The notes under the pieces: model-generated
What the model was told of the DNA's origin: nothing
Seen by the model: only the letters and a program-made list of their open reading frames with translations
Databases searched by the model: none
Made by a program: the position numbers and the translations under genes
DNA from: Quillaja saponaria
Lineage: Eukaryota; Streptophyta; Magnoliopsida; Fabales; Quillajaceae
Reading direction: 5' to 3'
DNA: 64,000 bases
NCBI GenBank assembly: GCA_029379385.1
Contig: CM055607.1
Span: 3,844,001 to 3,908,000, forward strand
Shown here: in pieces, positions 35,371 to 54,710 of the stretch
Position numbering within the stretch: position 1 is the stretch's first letter
How the letters are laid out: the number at the start of each line of letters is the position of its first letter

Positions 35371-36960
35371 GATGTGTAAAAACGGGAGTTCAAGACCCGA
35401 TTTTTGAAAAACACCCACTTGCATACGCACTATATTTTCAAACCCCTCTATTTTAATAATAACTTTTAACGTTCACATCCTTTTAATATTTTTATCACGA
35501 ATGAGAAGGATGGCTTTGCTTGATTAGACCGAATCCTATACTGGACATCATCATTTCTTTTGCTTGGTTCTTCATTGTTGACGATGATGATGTCGATGAC
35601 AATGGCTTTGCATTGGTGTGTCAACAGAACATTGTCCCAACTCCATTGAGAGAGGGATGGCGTACTATAAAAATTGAGGGAAATGAAATGGAGCACTGGA
35701 GCACGGTGTAGTAATGAGTTAGCTTGGCAAGGAGGTCTCAGATGTAAACCATGGAAGACATTTTTACTGCTAGGAATGGTTGAAGATGATGAAGCGAGGA
35801 GTAGAGGTGGAAGTATAGTGTTTAATCTTGGGGATGGTACTGTAGCTGTAGCATTAAGATAGATCATTTGGTCTTTATGCTTACCTTCTTATTTTTGTAC
35901 GTATACCAAAATTTTGGCTAAAAGTATTTCAACAGAAAAAAAAGTTAGCGGGAAAAAATTCCTTATTTTGGAATAAACCTGGACATAAAGCTAGGGAATG
36001 ATTGAAAGAAAAAAAGGTTACAGGGGTTGAAGGAAATGGACAGACACGATCTTACTCTTACCAATTATTGTTTTCTGGGCCAACAATACTTAGCTCAGCA
36101 CCCAACAAGGCCACGACTAGGTCCAATTCTGCTCTATATTTCTTGAAGTGCAAAGGTGCTGCTTTAATGAGCCCAACCATAAAAGTGAAGCCTGCAATAA
36201 TGGTCAGTCAATAGTTTAGTTTAAAAATAGATGGGAGTTTTCAAAAATATAATAATAATAAATACATTACAATATTAAATAATTTTTTTGGTATCTTTTA
36301 ATGAGTTTTAAATAGATTTTTTGTATTTTTTTTAATTTGAAGGAGGCTACACAATAGGAAATAAAGTCTCTATCATCTCAGATGAAGACATAATTCAATT
36401 TTAATTTATTTAGTATGAACACAAGTGACTTTACTAGTTGAACCAATTAGCACTTTCATAAATATTAAAATTTAAATTAAAACATCTCCTTATTCTCGCT
36501 ATTTGTCCACTTTAATCTTTACAATTTGTTGAAATAAAAATTATTATGTTTAAAATATTAATAACAGAAAATTTTCAAAAAATCATATAATATTATTTTG
36601 TAAACTACAATAAATTTATGATATATTCACTAATAAATAATAGTCACTTATAAAAAAAAAAATTATCATCTTATTCTTTTATATTTGTGTTGCGAAAAAT
36701 AAAAATATTATTTTCATGAGTGGATGTATTTATATAATTTATCTAAGTTTATTTTATTTAACATTCAAATCTAATGTTACTTATATGTGTCTAAAATATA
36801 TTTTATTATATTACTAAAAATAATTTATTAATAATAAATTTAAATTAATATAATGTATTAACATTTAAGAAAGAAGGAAAGCGAAAACTAAAAATATTAG
36901 TACTACAAAATAACATAATGGAAAACGCAGCGTTTAGTAGAGTATTCTCTCGCACCTTGA
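35371..36960. other. intergenic sequence with retroelement remnant
   Basis: Two open frames around 35466-35867 (one per strand) have no recognised domain. At about 35960-36050 the plus strand reads NKPGHKARE, the core of a gag CCHC knuckle with the Cys positions lost, so a copia-type gag remnant is likely. From 36230 to 36900 the sequence is AT-rich spacer. The promoter of the SnRK1 gene lies at the right end. Confidence 0.4.
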
Positions 36961-36970
36961 ATTGAACAAC

Positions 36971-36980
36971 TATATAAAGG
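36971..36980 (+). promoter_or_regulatory. TATA box of the SnRK1 alpha gene
   Basis: TATATAAAGG is followed after about 30 bases by the pyrimidine-rich tract TTTTCTTTTCCTTTTTCTTT, a usual plant transcription start environment, and by a GC-richer leader up to about 37130. Confidence 0.55.
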
Positions 36981-36999
36981 TGCACGATCGTTTGTCTTT

Positions 37000-37274
37000 T
37001 TCTTTTCCTTTTTCTTTCTTCTGTCGTTCTTTCCTCTGTGTGGCTCCGGGCACAGACATCGACTCCGCATCCGCAGCAGCAACGCCAGCACCGATCCCGA
37101 TCTCTCACCCTTTCTTCGCAATCTGGTTTGCTCTCTTCCTCCTTCTACCCCTTCCTATCCATGCTGCCCTTAAATTATCCTTCATTTCCGTCAGTTCTAT
37201 ATTCTTCTTCTTTACCATTGTATCTTCCTTACTTGAAATTATTCATTTGTTCTTTCAATTTCTCTCGTTACAAG

Positions 37275-37306
<32 letters not shown>

Positions 37307-38632
37307 TTGTTATTTATTTTTTCTAATTAAACCCTGGATTTGGGGCTCAATCTGTGAATCTCTTTCACGAGATTAGCTCCTTTTTTTTTTTTTTTTTTTT
37401 CTTTTTTTGGGTTAATGTAACATTTTCTTTGATGGTTTTCAATTTGAAGCTTATACTGTTTCATTTAGCTATTGAACTGCATGTTGTCACCAGATTTTCT
37501 CGATTTTCTATTATGTGATACTGCTGGGTGTGATTGCCCAACATGTCAGTAATATAAAGTTAGGAATTTCAAGTGAAAAAATTCCTCAGAAAGTAGGGCT
37601 TATGTTCGTTGGGGTATATATTTCCATGTTTAGTATGTTGGGCTAACAATAAAAGGGTATTCTTTTATCCTTTTTTTTTTTTTTTTTTTTAACTTCATAT
37701 TCAGTTAGTAATCTTATTTCAGCACCTAGGGTTAAGAAATTCAAGTGGAAGGATGGGGGATATATTTCCATGTTTAGTATGTTGGGCTAACAATAAAATG
37801 GTATTCTTTTACTTTCTTTTTGTTTACTTAATACTCAGGTAGAAATCCTATTTATGAGTTCTTTTACCTATGTGTCTATGTTCTTTTATTTTCCCCGTTT
37901 TCTGGAAGTTAGTTTTATATGGTATATAAGTGGACCTTCCATTAAAGTTTGAAAATCTTTGTTTGAGAAGAATTTGGTCCAGCTGGTAAGCTGGCCAAGG
38001 ACTTTTGGGTCTAATGGCTCTGGGCTCCCCATTAAGAATGGAGCTAGAGGAATAATTATGGATTCAAGATACACATGGTGGTTTTGAATTACTAATAATC
38101 TAGAAAAGACAAGATATTTTTGACTAGGCTTGTTGATGACAAATAGCTAATAAATGTTTTCTTCTTTCTTTCACCCCATTTATGTTCTTATTGTTTTGAA
38201 GAAAGGCTATATTGACTTCCATAATATAAACACATCATTTTGTTCGATGCTAAATATAATCAGATTACATAATAAGCACTTATATCTAGTCCATCAAATT
38301 TGAAAAGAGAAATACTATTAATAATAAAGTTTTGGAATTTTTTATTTATTTAATGATCTTGCCACATATATCACTCTCATATGACCCGTCTAATAACTCG
38401 TCAATTCAATTGTCCCCAAGAACTTAGTCTAGTTGTTATGCTAATTTAAAGTGTATAAGTATGATGAAAGCCTTGAATAAACTTGTCAAGATTTTAGTCA
38501 TGATCAAGTGATCCCATTTTAGTGTGTTCTCCATGGATATCTGGACACTAGGTTGATCATATATTTTATTTGTCTATGTTTGGAATGCAACTTCATGTGT
38601 CTGATTATTATATTATGCTTCTAGAACTGGAA
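37000..38632 (+). other. 5' leader and leader intron of the SnRK1 alpha gene
   Basis: The likely leader exon ends near 37127 (CGCAATCTG|GTTTGC), and the leader resumes at about 38624 after the acceptor CTTCTAG, nine bases before the ATG. The 1.5-kb intron carries a (CT)n(TA)n tract at about 37276-37307 and long poly-T runs near 37381 and 37672. A sequence containing TATTTCCATGTTTAGTATG is directly duplicated near 37619 and 37763. No exon was recognised inside. Confidence 0.5.
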
Positions 38633-45660
<7,028 letters not shown>

Positions 45661-46986
45661 AGTAAAATGATTAGGCTCACAGTGGAGACCGTTGTCTGTC
45701 CCCCGTGATGCTTGTCAATAAGAAGCTTGCATTGTATATAGCTTCTCTGTTTGAGTCTATCTTCATTTTAATTTACCCTTGTTTTTAATGGGTGATCTCT
45801 GTAAGAGCCACTCTTCAACTTTGAATTTGGCTGGCTTACTCTTACAATCCTATTAGGTCCTGCCTTTCCCTTGAGGTCTACACGACTGTTGCTAATCTTG
45901 TGAACGCCTCCAGGGAAACTATATGAAACATTTAGAAAGGTTTGACCTTCTCTCCACCCAACAATGCTTTAATGCTTATGCTTTTGGTGTACATTTGAAG
46001 TATACAAGGGCAAAGGTTTTGCATAAATTGTAAATTGGTGCTGTTAATGTATGGCAAATGTGCTTCCTTTGCAGCTGACATTTGCTTGCATGTATGGCAA
46101 TGTTCTCTTCCCAATTAAAAATAGGTTGTAAATGTATTTGGACGTATGAAATGTCAGGTATGTTGTTTAATTATCATAAATTGGACTTGCTGGAACACTC
46201 TAGTTAGGCTGGTATTGGAATCCAACAGTATTTCAGTGCTGCCAAATTTTCTCAATTTGTTGCTAAAAGTCACCCGTTCAGACAAGTATTGATCTTGTTA
46301 GGTCCTCATGTTCCAAGGGAACTGTAGGCAAAAATGGCAAAATGCTTAATGATAAACCAATTCATTTTATAATGACTGCCTATAGCATCATCGAGGCAGA
46401 TTTTTTTGGCCAATTATTGTAGCAGATCTCAGTGACAATAAAATTTCAAGTGGTGGGTGGTGGTGACATAGGAGGACATGGAATTGCTTCATAGAAAAAC
46501 TGATCAAAGAATGTGATGAATATCATCTGTTCATAAACTTTCTTCAGTTTTAGTCACAGTCACTTCAGATTCTTTACTAATTGCCTTGAGTTGATCCTTA
46601 TTGATAGGAAAAAATCACTTTCCTTCTATTATCAGTTCCTGATAATTGTTTCTTATTTTCTTAAATTTCATTTCTTTGGTTCTGATAAGTTTACAAAAAG
46701 AAAGTTTCTTTCCCAGAACATTCTTTACAGAGGTTTATTACATAAATATCATATCTCTACTAAGTAACAGAATTCTGGTTTTCAATATGATTGACTCATT
46801 AATATGAGGGATAATGAAAAGAAATACATCATTTCATTGTCTTTACTAGAGAATTAAACATGTTTTGTTCAACACACATCAAAGGATCAGCATTTCAATA
46901 ATTATAAATAAATAAAAATTGTGTGAATGTTGGGAGTTTTCTTATACTAGAGCATGCATGTCATAAATAGAAGAAACAGTTTTTGT
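45661..46986. other. convergent intergenic region
   Basis: Lies between the SnRK1 alpha stop (45660) and the ERF stop (46987, minus strand), so both ends are 3' UTR. About 300-500 bases after 45660 are probably transcribed. No gene or repeat is recognised. Confidence 0.5.
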
Positions 46987-48180
46987 TTAGTTGAAGAAGC
47001 AGATGGGTGGAAGATCCAGTGAGTTCCAAAGAGATGATTCTCCATCAATGCCTGATGAAGAGGAAGACGGAGACTCCATTTCCATTGAAGTTTGAGGGTA
47101 TTCCTCCTCTTTCTTGTCCCTGGCTGCTGTGTATGCTGTTTCCCTCCTATTTTCCTCTTCATTGTTCTTGTTACATGCCATCTGGAGTTTGGACAGTTGA
47201 TCGGAAACTTCTCTCCCCATAAAGTTTCCTGATTCTATTTTCAACTTCAAGCATTCAGATATTCCATTGAAGGCGTAGAGAGAAGCCGAGAATTTCCTTT
47301 CATATTTCATCCTCTTCATGGCTGCTCTAAGCATTGAAGGCTCATCCCCAGAGTTCTCTGGTTCCACTGGCTCCTCGATCTCTGCAGCCATTTCAAAAGG
47401 GGAACAATAATATGTTGGACCAACATTGTCCACAAATTGAAAATCCAGGACACCCATATTAATGCTCTCTTCTTCCCCATCTTCCTCTCCTTCCCCTCCC
47501 GAATTACCATCAGCACTTGAAGTGTGTGCTAGATTGCTGAAATTGTTGTCTGAAGCCATTTCTCTTTCTCCAAAGTCATCCTTTTCAGTTAGACATGATT
47601 CAAAATTCCTTGTCATGTATTCAATTTCTGCACTATTATTAGGGAAGTCATTGTTGCTTGAGCTGTAATCTTCAGGATCGTTAAGAAAGTCAGAGAATTG
47701 ATTATTGGAGAAATCTGTTGTTTTTTCTCTGTATTCATTTGCTTGTTGCTCATCTTGCTGGCTGACAGGAAGAGAATTGGGAAAAGAAGAGAAAGAGTTG
47801 TTTCTTGCTTTAAGCCTTTGAAGGAGAAGATTAGTAATCTTTGAGGGAAGAGCTGGAGTTGATGTTGATGATTGAGAACAAGGCCAGAAGTTTGTCCGGG
47901 TATTAGCACCGCGAAGCAAGCAAGCAGCCTCATCATAAGCTCTGGCTGCTTCCTCAGCTGTATCAAAAGTGCCTAACCACACTCTTATCTTCTGAATGGT
48001 GTCCTTTATCTCTGCAACCCAGCGACCTGACGGCCTTTGCCGGACACCAACAAATCTCTTTCTGGGTCTCCTTGCACCTCCTAGTGCTGCAGCTTCTTTA
48101 ACCATCTCATCCCAACCCATTGTTCCCTCACTTGACATTTTATCTTCCACTAGCTCAGCACCCTTTCTCTTTCTGGACAT
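46987..48180 (-). CDS. AP2/ERF transcription factor, ERN1/RAP2.11-like
   Basis: A single uninterrupted frame of 397 residues. The N-terminal block [12 protein letters not shown] and [17 protein letters not shown] precedes one AP2 domain (about 42-98) with [37 protein letters not shown] and [11 protein letters not shown]. Ala and Asp at the ERF-diagnostic beta-sheet positions (WVAEIKD) point to GCC-box binding. The C-terminal part is acidic and Ser/Asn-rich, as in activators, and ends in a conserved-looking [14 protein letters not shown]. The N-terminal block and the AP2 domain resemble legume ERN1-ERN3 and Arabidopsis RAP2.11, which act in nodulation and in low-potassium responses respectively; which role applies here cannot be read from sequence. 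A TATAAATA box lies about 120 bases upstream. Confidence 0.9.
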   Translation of the reverse strand: MSRKRKGAELVEDKMSSEGTMGWDEMVKEAAALGGARRPRKRFVGVRQRPSGRWVAEIKDTIQKIRVWLGTFDTAEEAARAYDEAACLLRGANTRTNFWPCSQSSTSTPALPSKITNLLLQRLKARNNSFSSFPNSLPVSQQDEQQANEYREKTTDFSNNQFSDFLNDPEDYSSSNNDFPNNSAEIEYMTRNFESCLTEKDDFGEREMASDNNFSNLAHTSSADGNSGGEGEEDGEEESINMGVLDFQFVDNVGPTYYCSPFEMAAEIEEPVEPENSGDEPSMLRAAMKRMKYERKFSASLYAFNGISECLKLKIESGNFMGREVSDQLSKLQMACNKNNEEENRRETAYTAARDKKEEEYPQTSMEMESPSSSSSGIDGESSLWNSLDLPPICFFN

Positions 48181-48301
48181 TTTTTTTCTTTTTAGCTATA
48201 AGCTCAGAGTCTTAGCTTCTTACTAGTAAACTTTATTTGTTATACTATTGAAGGTGGTGAAGCTTTAATTGCTCTGTTTGCTATGTATTGATAATGTGCA
48301 G

Positions 48302-48309
48302 TATTTATA
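48302..48309 (-). promoter_or_regulatory. TATA box of the ERF gene
   Basis: TATAAATA on the minus strand, 122 bases upstream of the ERF start codon at 48180, a usual spacing for a gene with a leader of about 90 nt. Confidence 0.5.
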
Positions 48310-51300
48310 TGGAAGCTATATGTATACTGTATTAGTAGAGGATCTTGTTAAATAGTCAGGGTATGTGCGGTTGAATGGGTCATGTTGTTTGTTATCATTT
48401 GTTTGTTTCTTTATAATTTCTGCTTCATATCCATTTGGAGGTCTCTCTCTCATGAAAGTGGACATTAAGCCTTGTAATTGCTGCAATTTGGTGTATTTTA
48501 TTTTGACCTGGACAAAAGGCACCTAGATTTCTTTTCTATTGAGGTCATTTCATTTAGAAATCCATTAAATTCTATATTAAGGTGTAAGCCTGAATAGGTC
48601 ATTGCACTAAAAAGCTATAAAGACTCCAGTCTATCTCAATCCATGAAGGAGACTTGGCATATAAGTAGAAGAGATGATATAAGCCAAAGGAAAGGCTAGT
48701 TCTGTACTCCTTCCAAATTGTACCTTTCGGAAACTATTACAACACTAGAATATAAAATAAAAAATAAAAAACAATATCAAGTTGATAATTATTTATAATG
48801 ATATCAGAATACAAGATTATGAGTTTAAATCTTGCTACTATAGTATATACCCTTAATAAAATTATAAAATTTACATACAAAATTTATAATATAATTTAAA
48901 GTTATGATAATAAAGATGCTTAAGTCCACCACTCTAACCTTACTTATGTGACAATCAAAATAAATTTTGGACAGCTATAATTTTTTTGTTCTTATGTCAA
49001 AGTGAAAAGAATCACGTCGTCAAACGTCACTTTCATGGTGAAACAAAGTCATTACTCATTATCATTGTTAATTTAGCCATTAAAAAAAAAAAAAAACACC
49101 ATAATCATTTAATTTATGCTCTTGTCATTGTTAATTAATGTAAAAAAAGAGAACGATTTCTCCAAAGCCCCACAACTCAAGAAGCATGCCCAAGTCCAAC
49201 CCACTAATTATAAAAATTGATTTCTTTAACCACCAATCACTTTCTTGAGCCTGTCTTATTTCCTATAATAATGAGACTTTGATTAATTAAATTAATATTA
49301 TATCATATTATCATCTCATTTTATATTCTATACACTTTGTTCACGTCACCAAAAAAAGGTAGAGAAAGTGACAATTTTTCAGACTAAATCAGAATTTACA
49401 TCTTATTGTTAAAAATATTGTAAACGCCAAGTTTGAGATATTTTTCATTTCCATGAGTTTAAAATGGAGAATACAAAATGTATTTAATTTTGGAAATATT
49501 ATTTTGTTTTTCTCTCTCTCACACAGGCATACACCAGAGAATTTGGATTCGTAATTGATCTTGCTTTGTTTTGCTAACTTATGATTGTTATTCAATAAAA
49601 TCTTATAATGGAACAAATAAAATTTAGAACCATCGTAACGAGTGAATAGAATAACTGGAGACAATAGATTCTTTTGCAAATTATTTATCATTACTCGAAT
49701 TAAAAAAAGTTAACTAATTGATTGAGCTGAGAATCTAATAATTAAAGTAAGAGTAATGACAATATGAATATTAAAAACTATAACACAGTTGTAAGATTTA
49801 ATAGTAAAAATCAAGATATTGAGTGTCTCAATAGCATATGCTATTTTTGTCTATCTAGGAGATTCAAGAGTCATTCTTCCGAAAGGTCTATTCAAAAATT
49901 TAACACTAAAGAGTTGGTTTAGTGATAATAAAATTGTGTTTATGTTATTGATTTTTTGGATTTAAATTTTTTAGGAGAGGCCACACGTAAAGTGATATGA
50001 TCAAATGGTTAAAAAACAGACTAAGATTTTTGCACTATTAAAAGTGATAGTTGAGAAAAACAACACAAAAAATGAAAAGAAAGAATAATGAGAGCAAACC
50101 AAGCCTTACGGTAATATTATGTTGGGTCACAACAATGGAAGAGACAAAGAAGTCCAATATACAAATTCCGACTGACTTTACCTTTTTAGGCAATTTCATA
50201 TCATTCTATTTTCTCCATCTTGATATTAATTAACAGAGTCTAACACTGAAGTTTCTTCTATTTCTTAATCTAAAAAATAATATAGAGACTTGGTAATTTG
50301 TTTATCAGAGATTATTAATTATGTTTGTTCCATGCATGAAACTCTCAGCAAAATGCTTCATCCTGATCAATTGCCATATGTGATGTCTCTGTTATTTAAT
50401 TCTTTTAGCTTTGAAGCTTACAAGTTAGAAGACTAGACCCAGCAAGTTCCGCACAGAGTACCTGAGTTTCTGGAGAATCAAGGAAGAAGTCAATTAGGCA
50501 ATTGAAGTTCCTCCACGTGGGGGTTCAGCAGCAAACTAATTGTCTCCACGTCAAACTCAAATTTAATATTAATGTTTAATTAATATTTAATTATGTTCAA
50601 ATAGGTGCAATATATTCATTACATTGACATATTCCATGCATAAATCACTATGATGAAAAGAATACGTAGCAGAAAAATAAATTGAAGTTCTATTTAACAC
50701 AGACAATGCAAGACACAAAACTAAAATAATATCTGTCTGACTTTCTCCTAATTTCTCTTCATTCTTCCCATTCATGCAATTCACCCCAGTCCACACACTT
50801 CTCTTGAGATTTTGCCACGCAAAGATACAATCATGAAACAGAAACCAAAAACTTAACATGAATATGTTCCATCTTACTAATAATTAACATGCTCAAATGA
50901 AATATAATTCGAATATAAAATCCAGCAGAAAACATGGCAAGGTTCTTTTTAAGGAAGGAATAGAACTTTCCCACTCTCTAATCATGTAGTCTATCAGTAT
51001 TTACTTGGAGAGAATCTGTCAAAATACACAAGCTAATTATAAGCAAAGAAAGCAAATGACATTGATCATTCAATCAATTGTCATTCCTCTATTTCTACCT
51101 GGTATACAGTATAAAAACATACATCCCAAGGGTCAAATATTGAAACAGTGACTCTCCTCCAATAATTCATGGTGGCATTTAACACCAAGGACTCTTAATT
51201 TGGCTGTCTTGCATGATTACACATAAAAGGAAACAAGCTTATACAGTCAAATACATACAGCACTGGGATTGCTTCCTGATCACGACCCTTATATATATAG

Positions 51301-52780
51301 CCACAGAAGCTTTAAGGCTTAAGCCACTATTCAAACATAAAAAAGAACAATTTGAACTTATTTTGGAATCTTACAAGTTACTACCATATAAGCATCAGCA
51401 GCGTGCTTTCATTTCAGAAGAACAAGTAACTTATGTCATAGTCTCGGCATGCCTTTTCAGAAGATGGGAATTGGATTTTCAGCTGACGATGATTCAGACC
51501 TTTCACTGCTACAGATGGGATAAGGAGTAGGATTGTAAGAGCAATGATGCAACAAAAACGACCAGCTTTCAGACCCATGTATTAATATATAAAACAGAGA
51601 AAAAGGGCGGTGAACATCATGAGGCTCAGCAGCTAACTCAGTATCCCATTCTTTCTGGATTGGCACCTTCTTGATTGTGCTAAGCATACCCTTTAAATAG
51701 AAAGGCATAAAGGAATTAGGGCTTTATCAGATACCTTTTTCATGTTAAATTTACATAACAAAAGAATGAATTACTGCTGGATGGGTGTCCATATGTTTAT
51801 ACACTTGTAGAAAATTCAATTATGAAAAAAAACTGAGAGCTTCATCTAATTGTTATACTTTTCCAATAAAAGAAAAGAAGGAACCCATTCTGTAATTTAG
51901 TGCATAATATAAGCATTATAGGGACAGTTTTCTTCACACTTCTTTGGCCACACATATTTGTTACATATTATAGGCATGAAAATATGTACTTTTAATTACT
52001 GAGGAGGCACCTGATGCCTTCATTGCCTTTTAAAATGATTTCAGTTCTTTCAATTCCAAGCACCAGAGTCATTAATCCCATTAAGCTGCAGGTGCTACTT
52101 AACCTACATCTCAGGATGAAGGGACAATGTAGCTGGTATGATTTCCAATATGATTATTAATAGATGCCTGAAACTTTAGTTACCATGCCCATTTTTTTAA
52201 GCCATCTGGGTTTCTCACTCTGCTGTTTCACTTTGATCTCCTCTTATGGTTACAGAGAGCAGTGCAATCTTCATCACCTAAATTGTGGATTATTTAGAAT
52301 GCCTAAGTAACCAGAAATCTGGAGTTCCTCAGATTACTTACTTGATACTACGGTTTATGGACTTCCTCAGACTGTGGTAAATATATATACTTTGCTGCAA
52401 CTGAAGCGAGTATGGTGTAAAAGTAAAACATCTTTATGTTCCATGACATCCACTCTTATCCTTTGGATAATCTATAGCTGAGAAATTCATCAGACTAGTG
52501 CAGCACCCATCTTGGAAATGATGAAAGCGGTTAACATCTCTAACAATTTTATCAGCCTGTTTGTGACTTTTGCAATGAGTTTGACAGCGTATGGCAATCA
52601 CGATACATTCTAAGGCTCTTGATCACACGGATTGTTGCTTGTGAAGGTGTTCTCATGAGGGCATATGCTATGGCCAGCTTCTCACTGTGATACCTAAACT
52701 AAGATAACCTTCCTTCTGCACATCCTCCACATCATGGAATACAGAAGCAATATCCGGCCCATACGTGCCCCAATGGTTTT
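48310..52780. other. AT-rich intergenic region
   Basis: About 4.4 kb containing the ERF promoter at its left and otherwise AT-rich sequence. The small open frames at 49389-49691, 50587-50859, 51213-51530 and 51457-51708 show no domain, no splice-compatible neighbours and no codon bias. 51000-52750 is less AT-rich and could be transcribed non-coding or decayed gene sequence, but nothing specific is recognised. Confidence 0.45.
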
Positions 52781-52787
52781 ATCATAA

Positions 52788-54100
52788 TTAACAACTCATT
52801 AACCTTCTTATATATCTGAGTCGTCTCTGGATGACTATTGCCTTCTGATAGTTAAGACGTGGATGGTATTTCTTATCTCTACCCAACTGAGCCCAGGTTC
52901 CTACTTGACATTTCTTTTCCTCATCAATTTCCGAAAATTCACGAGTCCACCTCCTCGCATAATAGCCTCGGCATACATATTTGATAACAATATATATGTC
53001 CACACATCATTAGGGTCCATCTCTATGACAGATTCTGTAAACGATAATTACAATGAACATGACAAGCATTGAGCAAAGTATGCCAAGCAACAATGTCCCA
53101 CATGACTGGGTTCTCACTAAGTTTTCAGCTTCATCAAGCAGACCAGCCCTTCTCAGAAATCCAATCACAATGGTGTAATGCTCCAGTCCAGGTTCAACCC
53201 CACGTTTCAACACGAACATGTAATAGATCACCATGTCTCAGTGCCACTGCCACCAAGCCTGCACAAACATTGAGAAGAACAGCAAAAGTGTACTCATTTG
53301 GTATATTTAACATCTTTAATTCCTTACTTGTGTATAGATTCAATACTTCCTCAAGTTAACCATTTTTCAAGTAAGCAGTCATGATTGCCATCCATGAGAC
53401 CACATTCCAAATTTGCAAGCCATCAAAAGCTTTTCTTGCTTTCAGGATTTACCCACATTTCCCAGACATGTTAATCAATGTGCTACTGATAAAGATGTCA
53501 CACTCAACATCAGGTTTCAACATCAGAGCATGAATTTGCAGACCTAATTTCAAATCATTATTATGAGCACAAAGGCCAAAGACAATAACATATGTGACAT
53601 TAGCCCAGTGCAAGCATTCACCCACCATCCTAGCCAAAACTTCTGCGGCTTCTCCTGTATATATACTCATATACACTTTTGAGTACAATTGAATAAGTGC
53701 ATTCTTCACATACTGATGAAGTTGCAAACAGACTTCAATAAATACCAATAACGTTGCTTGCCGTCTCCAACTCATCCACTAGCTGAAGCAACAGGAAAGA
53801 ACTAGTTGTAAATACATATTCATAATTTGGGCGCAAGTGTCCAGATAAAAAAAAAAAAAAAACCAAAATCTTGAACAGTCTAAGACCTTCCAATGTAAAC
53901 CCGTTATGTAGATATCCAGCCACTAAAGCACACTCCAGGAAACCACGTTTCTAGTGGGCATTTTATCAAACAGCCGGCAAGCAATTGATTGTTGATCACA
54001 TTTGACATACAAATGGATGAGTTAGCTTGAACAATGTCATTGCTTTTTGCAGTTTGGTTATAATTGTGTAATCGTGCTAAGGTTAATAAACTTTTAACAC
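52788..54100 (-). pseudogene. PPR protein pseudogene (PLS/E-type, EMB2744-like)
   Basis: Minus-strand fragments in changing frames line up in the order of one pentatricopeptide protein: TKSNDIV-like start (AKSNDIVQANSSI), AGYLHNGFTLEGLRLFK, NYEYVFTTSSF, QYVKNALIQLYSKV, GEAAEVLARMV followed by VTYVIVFGLCAHNNDLKLGL, DIFISSTLINMSGKCG, then after a gap GVEPGLEHYTIVIGFLRRAG and LLDEAENLVRT, and finally an E-motif-like YYARRWTRE. Stops and frame changes throughout and a large internal deletion between 53450 and 53230 make it non-functional. From memory the order and wording match Arabidopsis EMB2744 (At5g39680), an organelle-targeted PPR. A functional copy would have to be elsewhere. Confidence 0.8.
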
Positions 54101-54710
54101 TATATATAAGTTTATGTGCGTGCCTCTCTTTGATACAAAGATCAACTGAGAATGTTTGTTTTACCAAATTTCATGTTTTTTGTGTGTTTGTGGCAATTTT
54201 GGTTTTTGCGACCGCTTGGGGAAAAGGATCAACCGATCGGGAACCTAAATAAGGATAAAAAAAAAATCTGACCCACTCCGACCGGTTAATTAAACCCGTC
54301 GAAAATTTAATGTAGAAGTATAATCCAATTAAAAAGTAGGCCCCACCCAGCTTTTTTTTCACCAAACATCGTCTGGTGTGTCCACGCAACCCAGCTTTAC
54401 CGTTTCTATTGTAAGCAAAAAAGCACCAGAAACTTTCTACACCTAGAAGATCAACCACCGGTATCCGGCGAATTTCCGGGGCTGACTTTGAAATTTCTGA
54501 AGAGGCTCTCTGATTTTCTGGTCATCTGAGGTTTACATGTTGTTCCCTTATTTTCATGAGTAATATTTTCTGTAGTACCAAAATCTTTCATTTAGGTTTA
54601 TCTTTTGGATCGAATTAGGGTGCTGTAGCCATTTTTGTTTTTGGTTCAGCCCGAATTCTGTAAATCAATCTTGAAGTTTGTTGATTTTAGAACACACAAG
54701 GTTTGCGAGG

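Noticed and set aside
35466..35867. 133-codon minus-strand open frame, and overlapping plus-strand frames
   Set aside because: No domain or conserved motif on either strand; kept only as unexplained spacer.
36962..37376. Overlapping open frames in the SnRK1 5' region
   Set aside because: They lie in the pyrimidine-rich leader and leader intron and end in a microsatellite; no protein features.
38570..38632. Earlier ATG giving an extended SnRK1 alpha N-terminus
   Set aside because: It reads through a leader intron acceptor (CTTCTAG at about 38623); family members begin with MDG.
47613..47966. Overlapping frame on the minus strand inside the ERF gene
   Set aside because: Shadow of the 397-codon ERF frame.
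54064..54252. Open frame between the PPR remnant and the VTI1 gene
   Set aside because: Overlaps the antisense strand of the PPR pseudogene and the VTI1 promoter; no domain.
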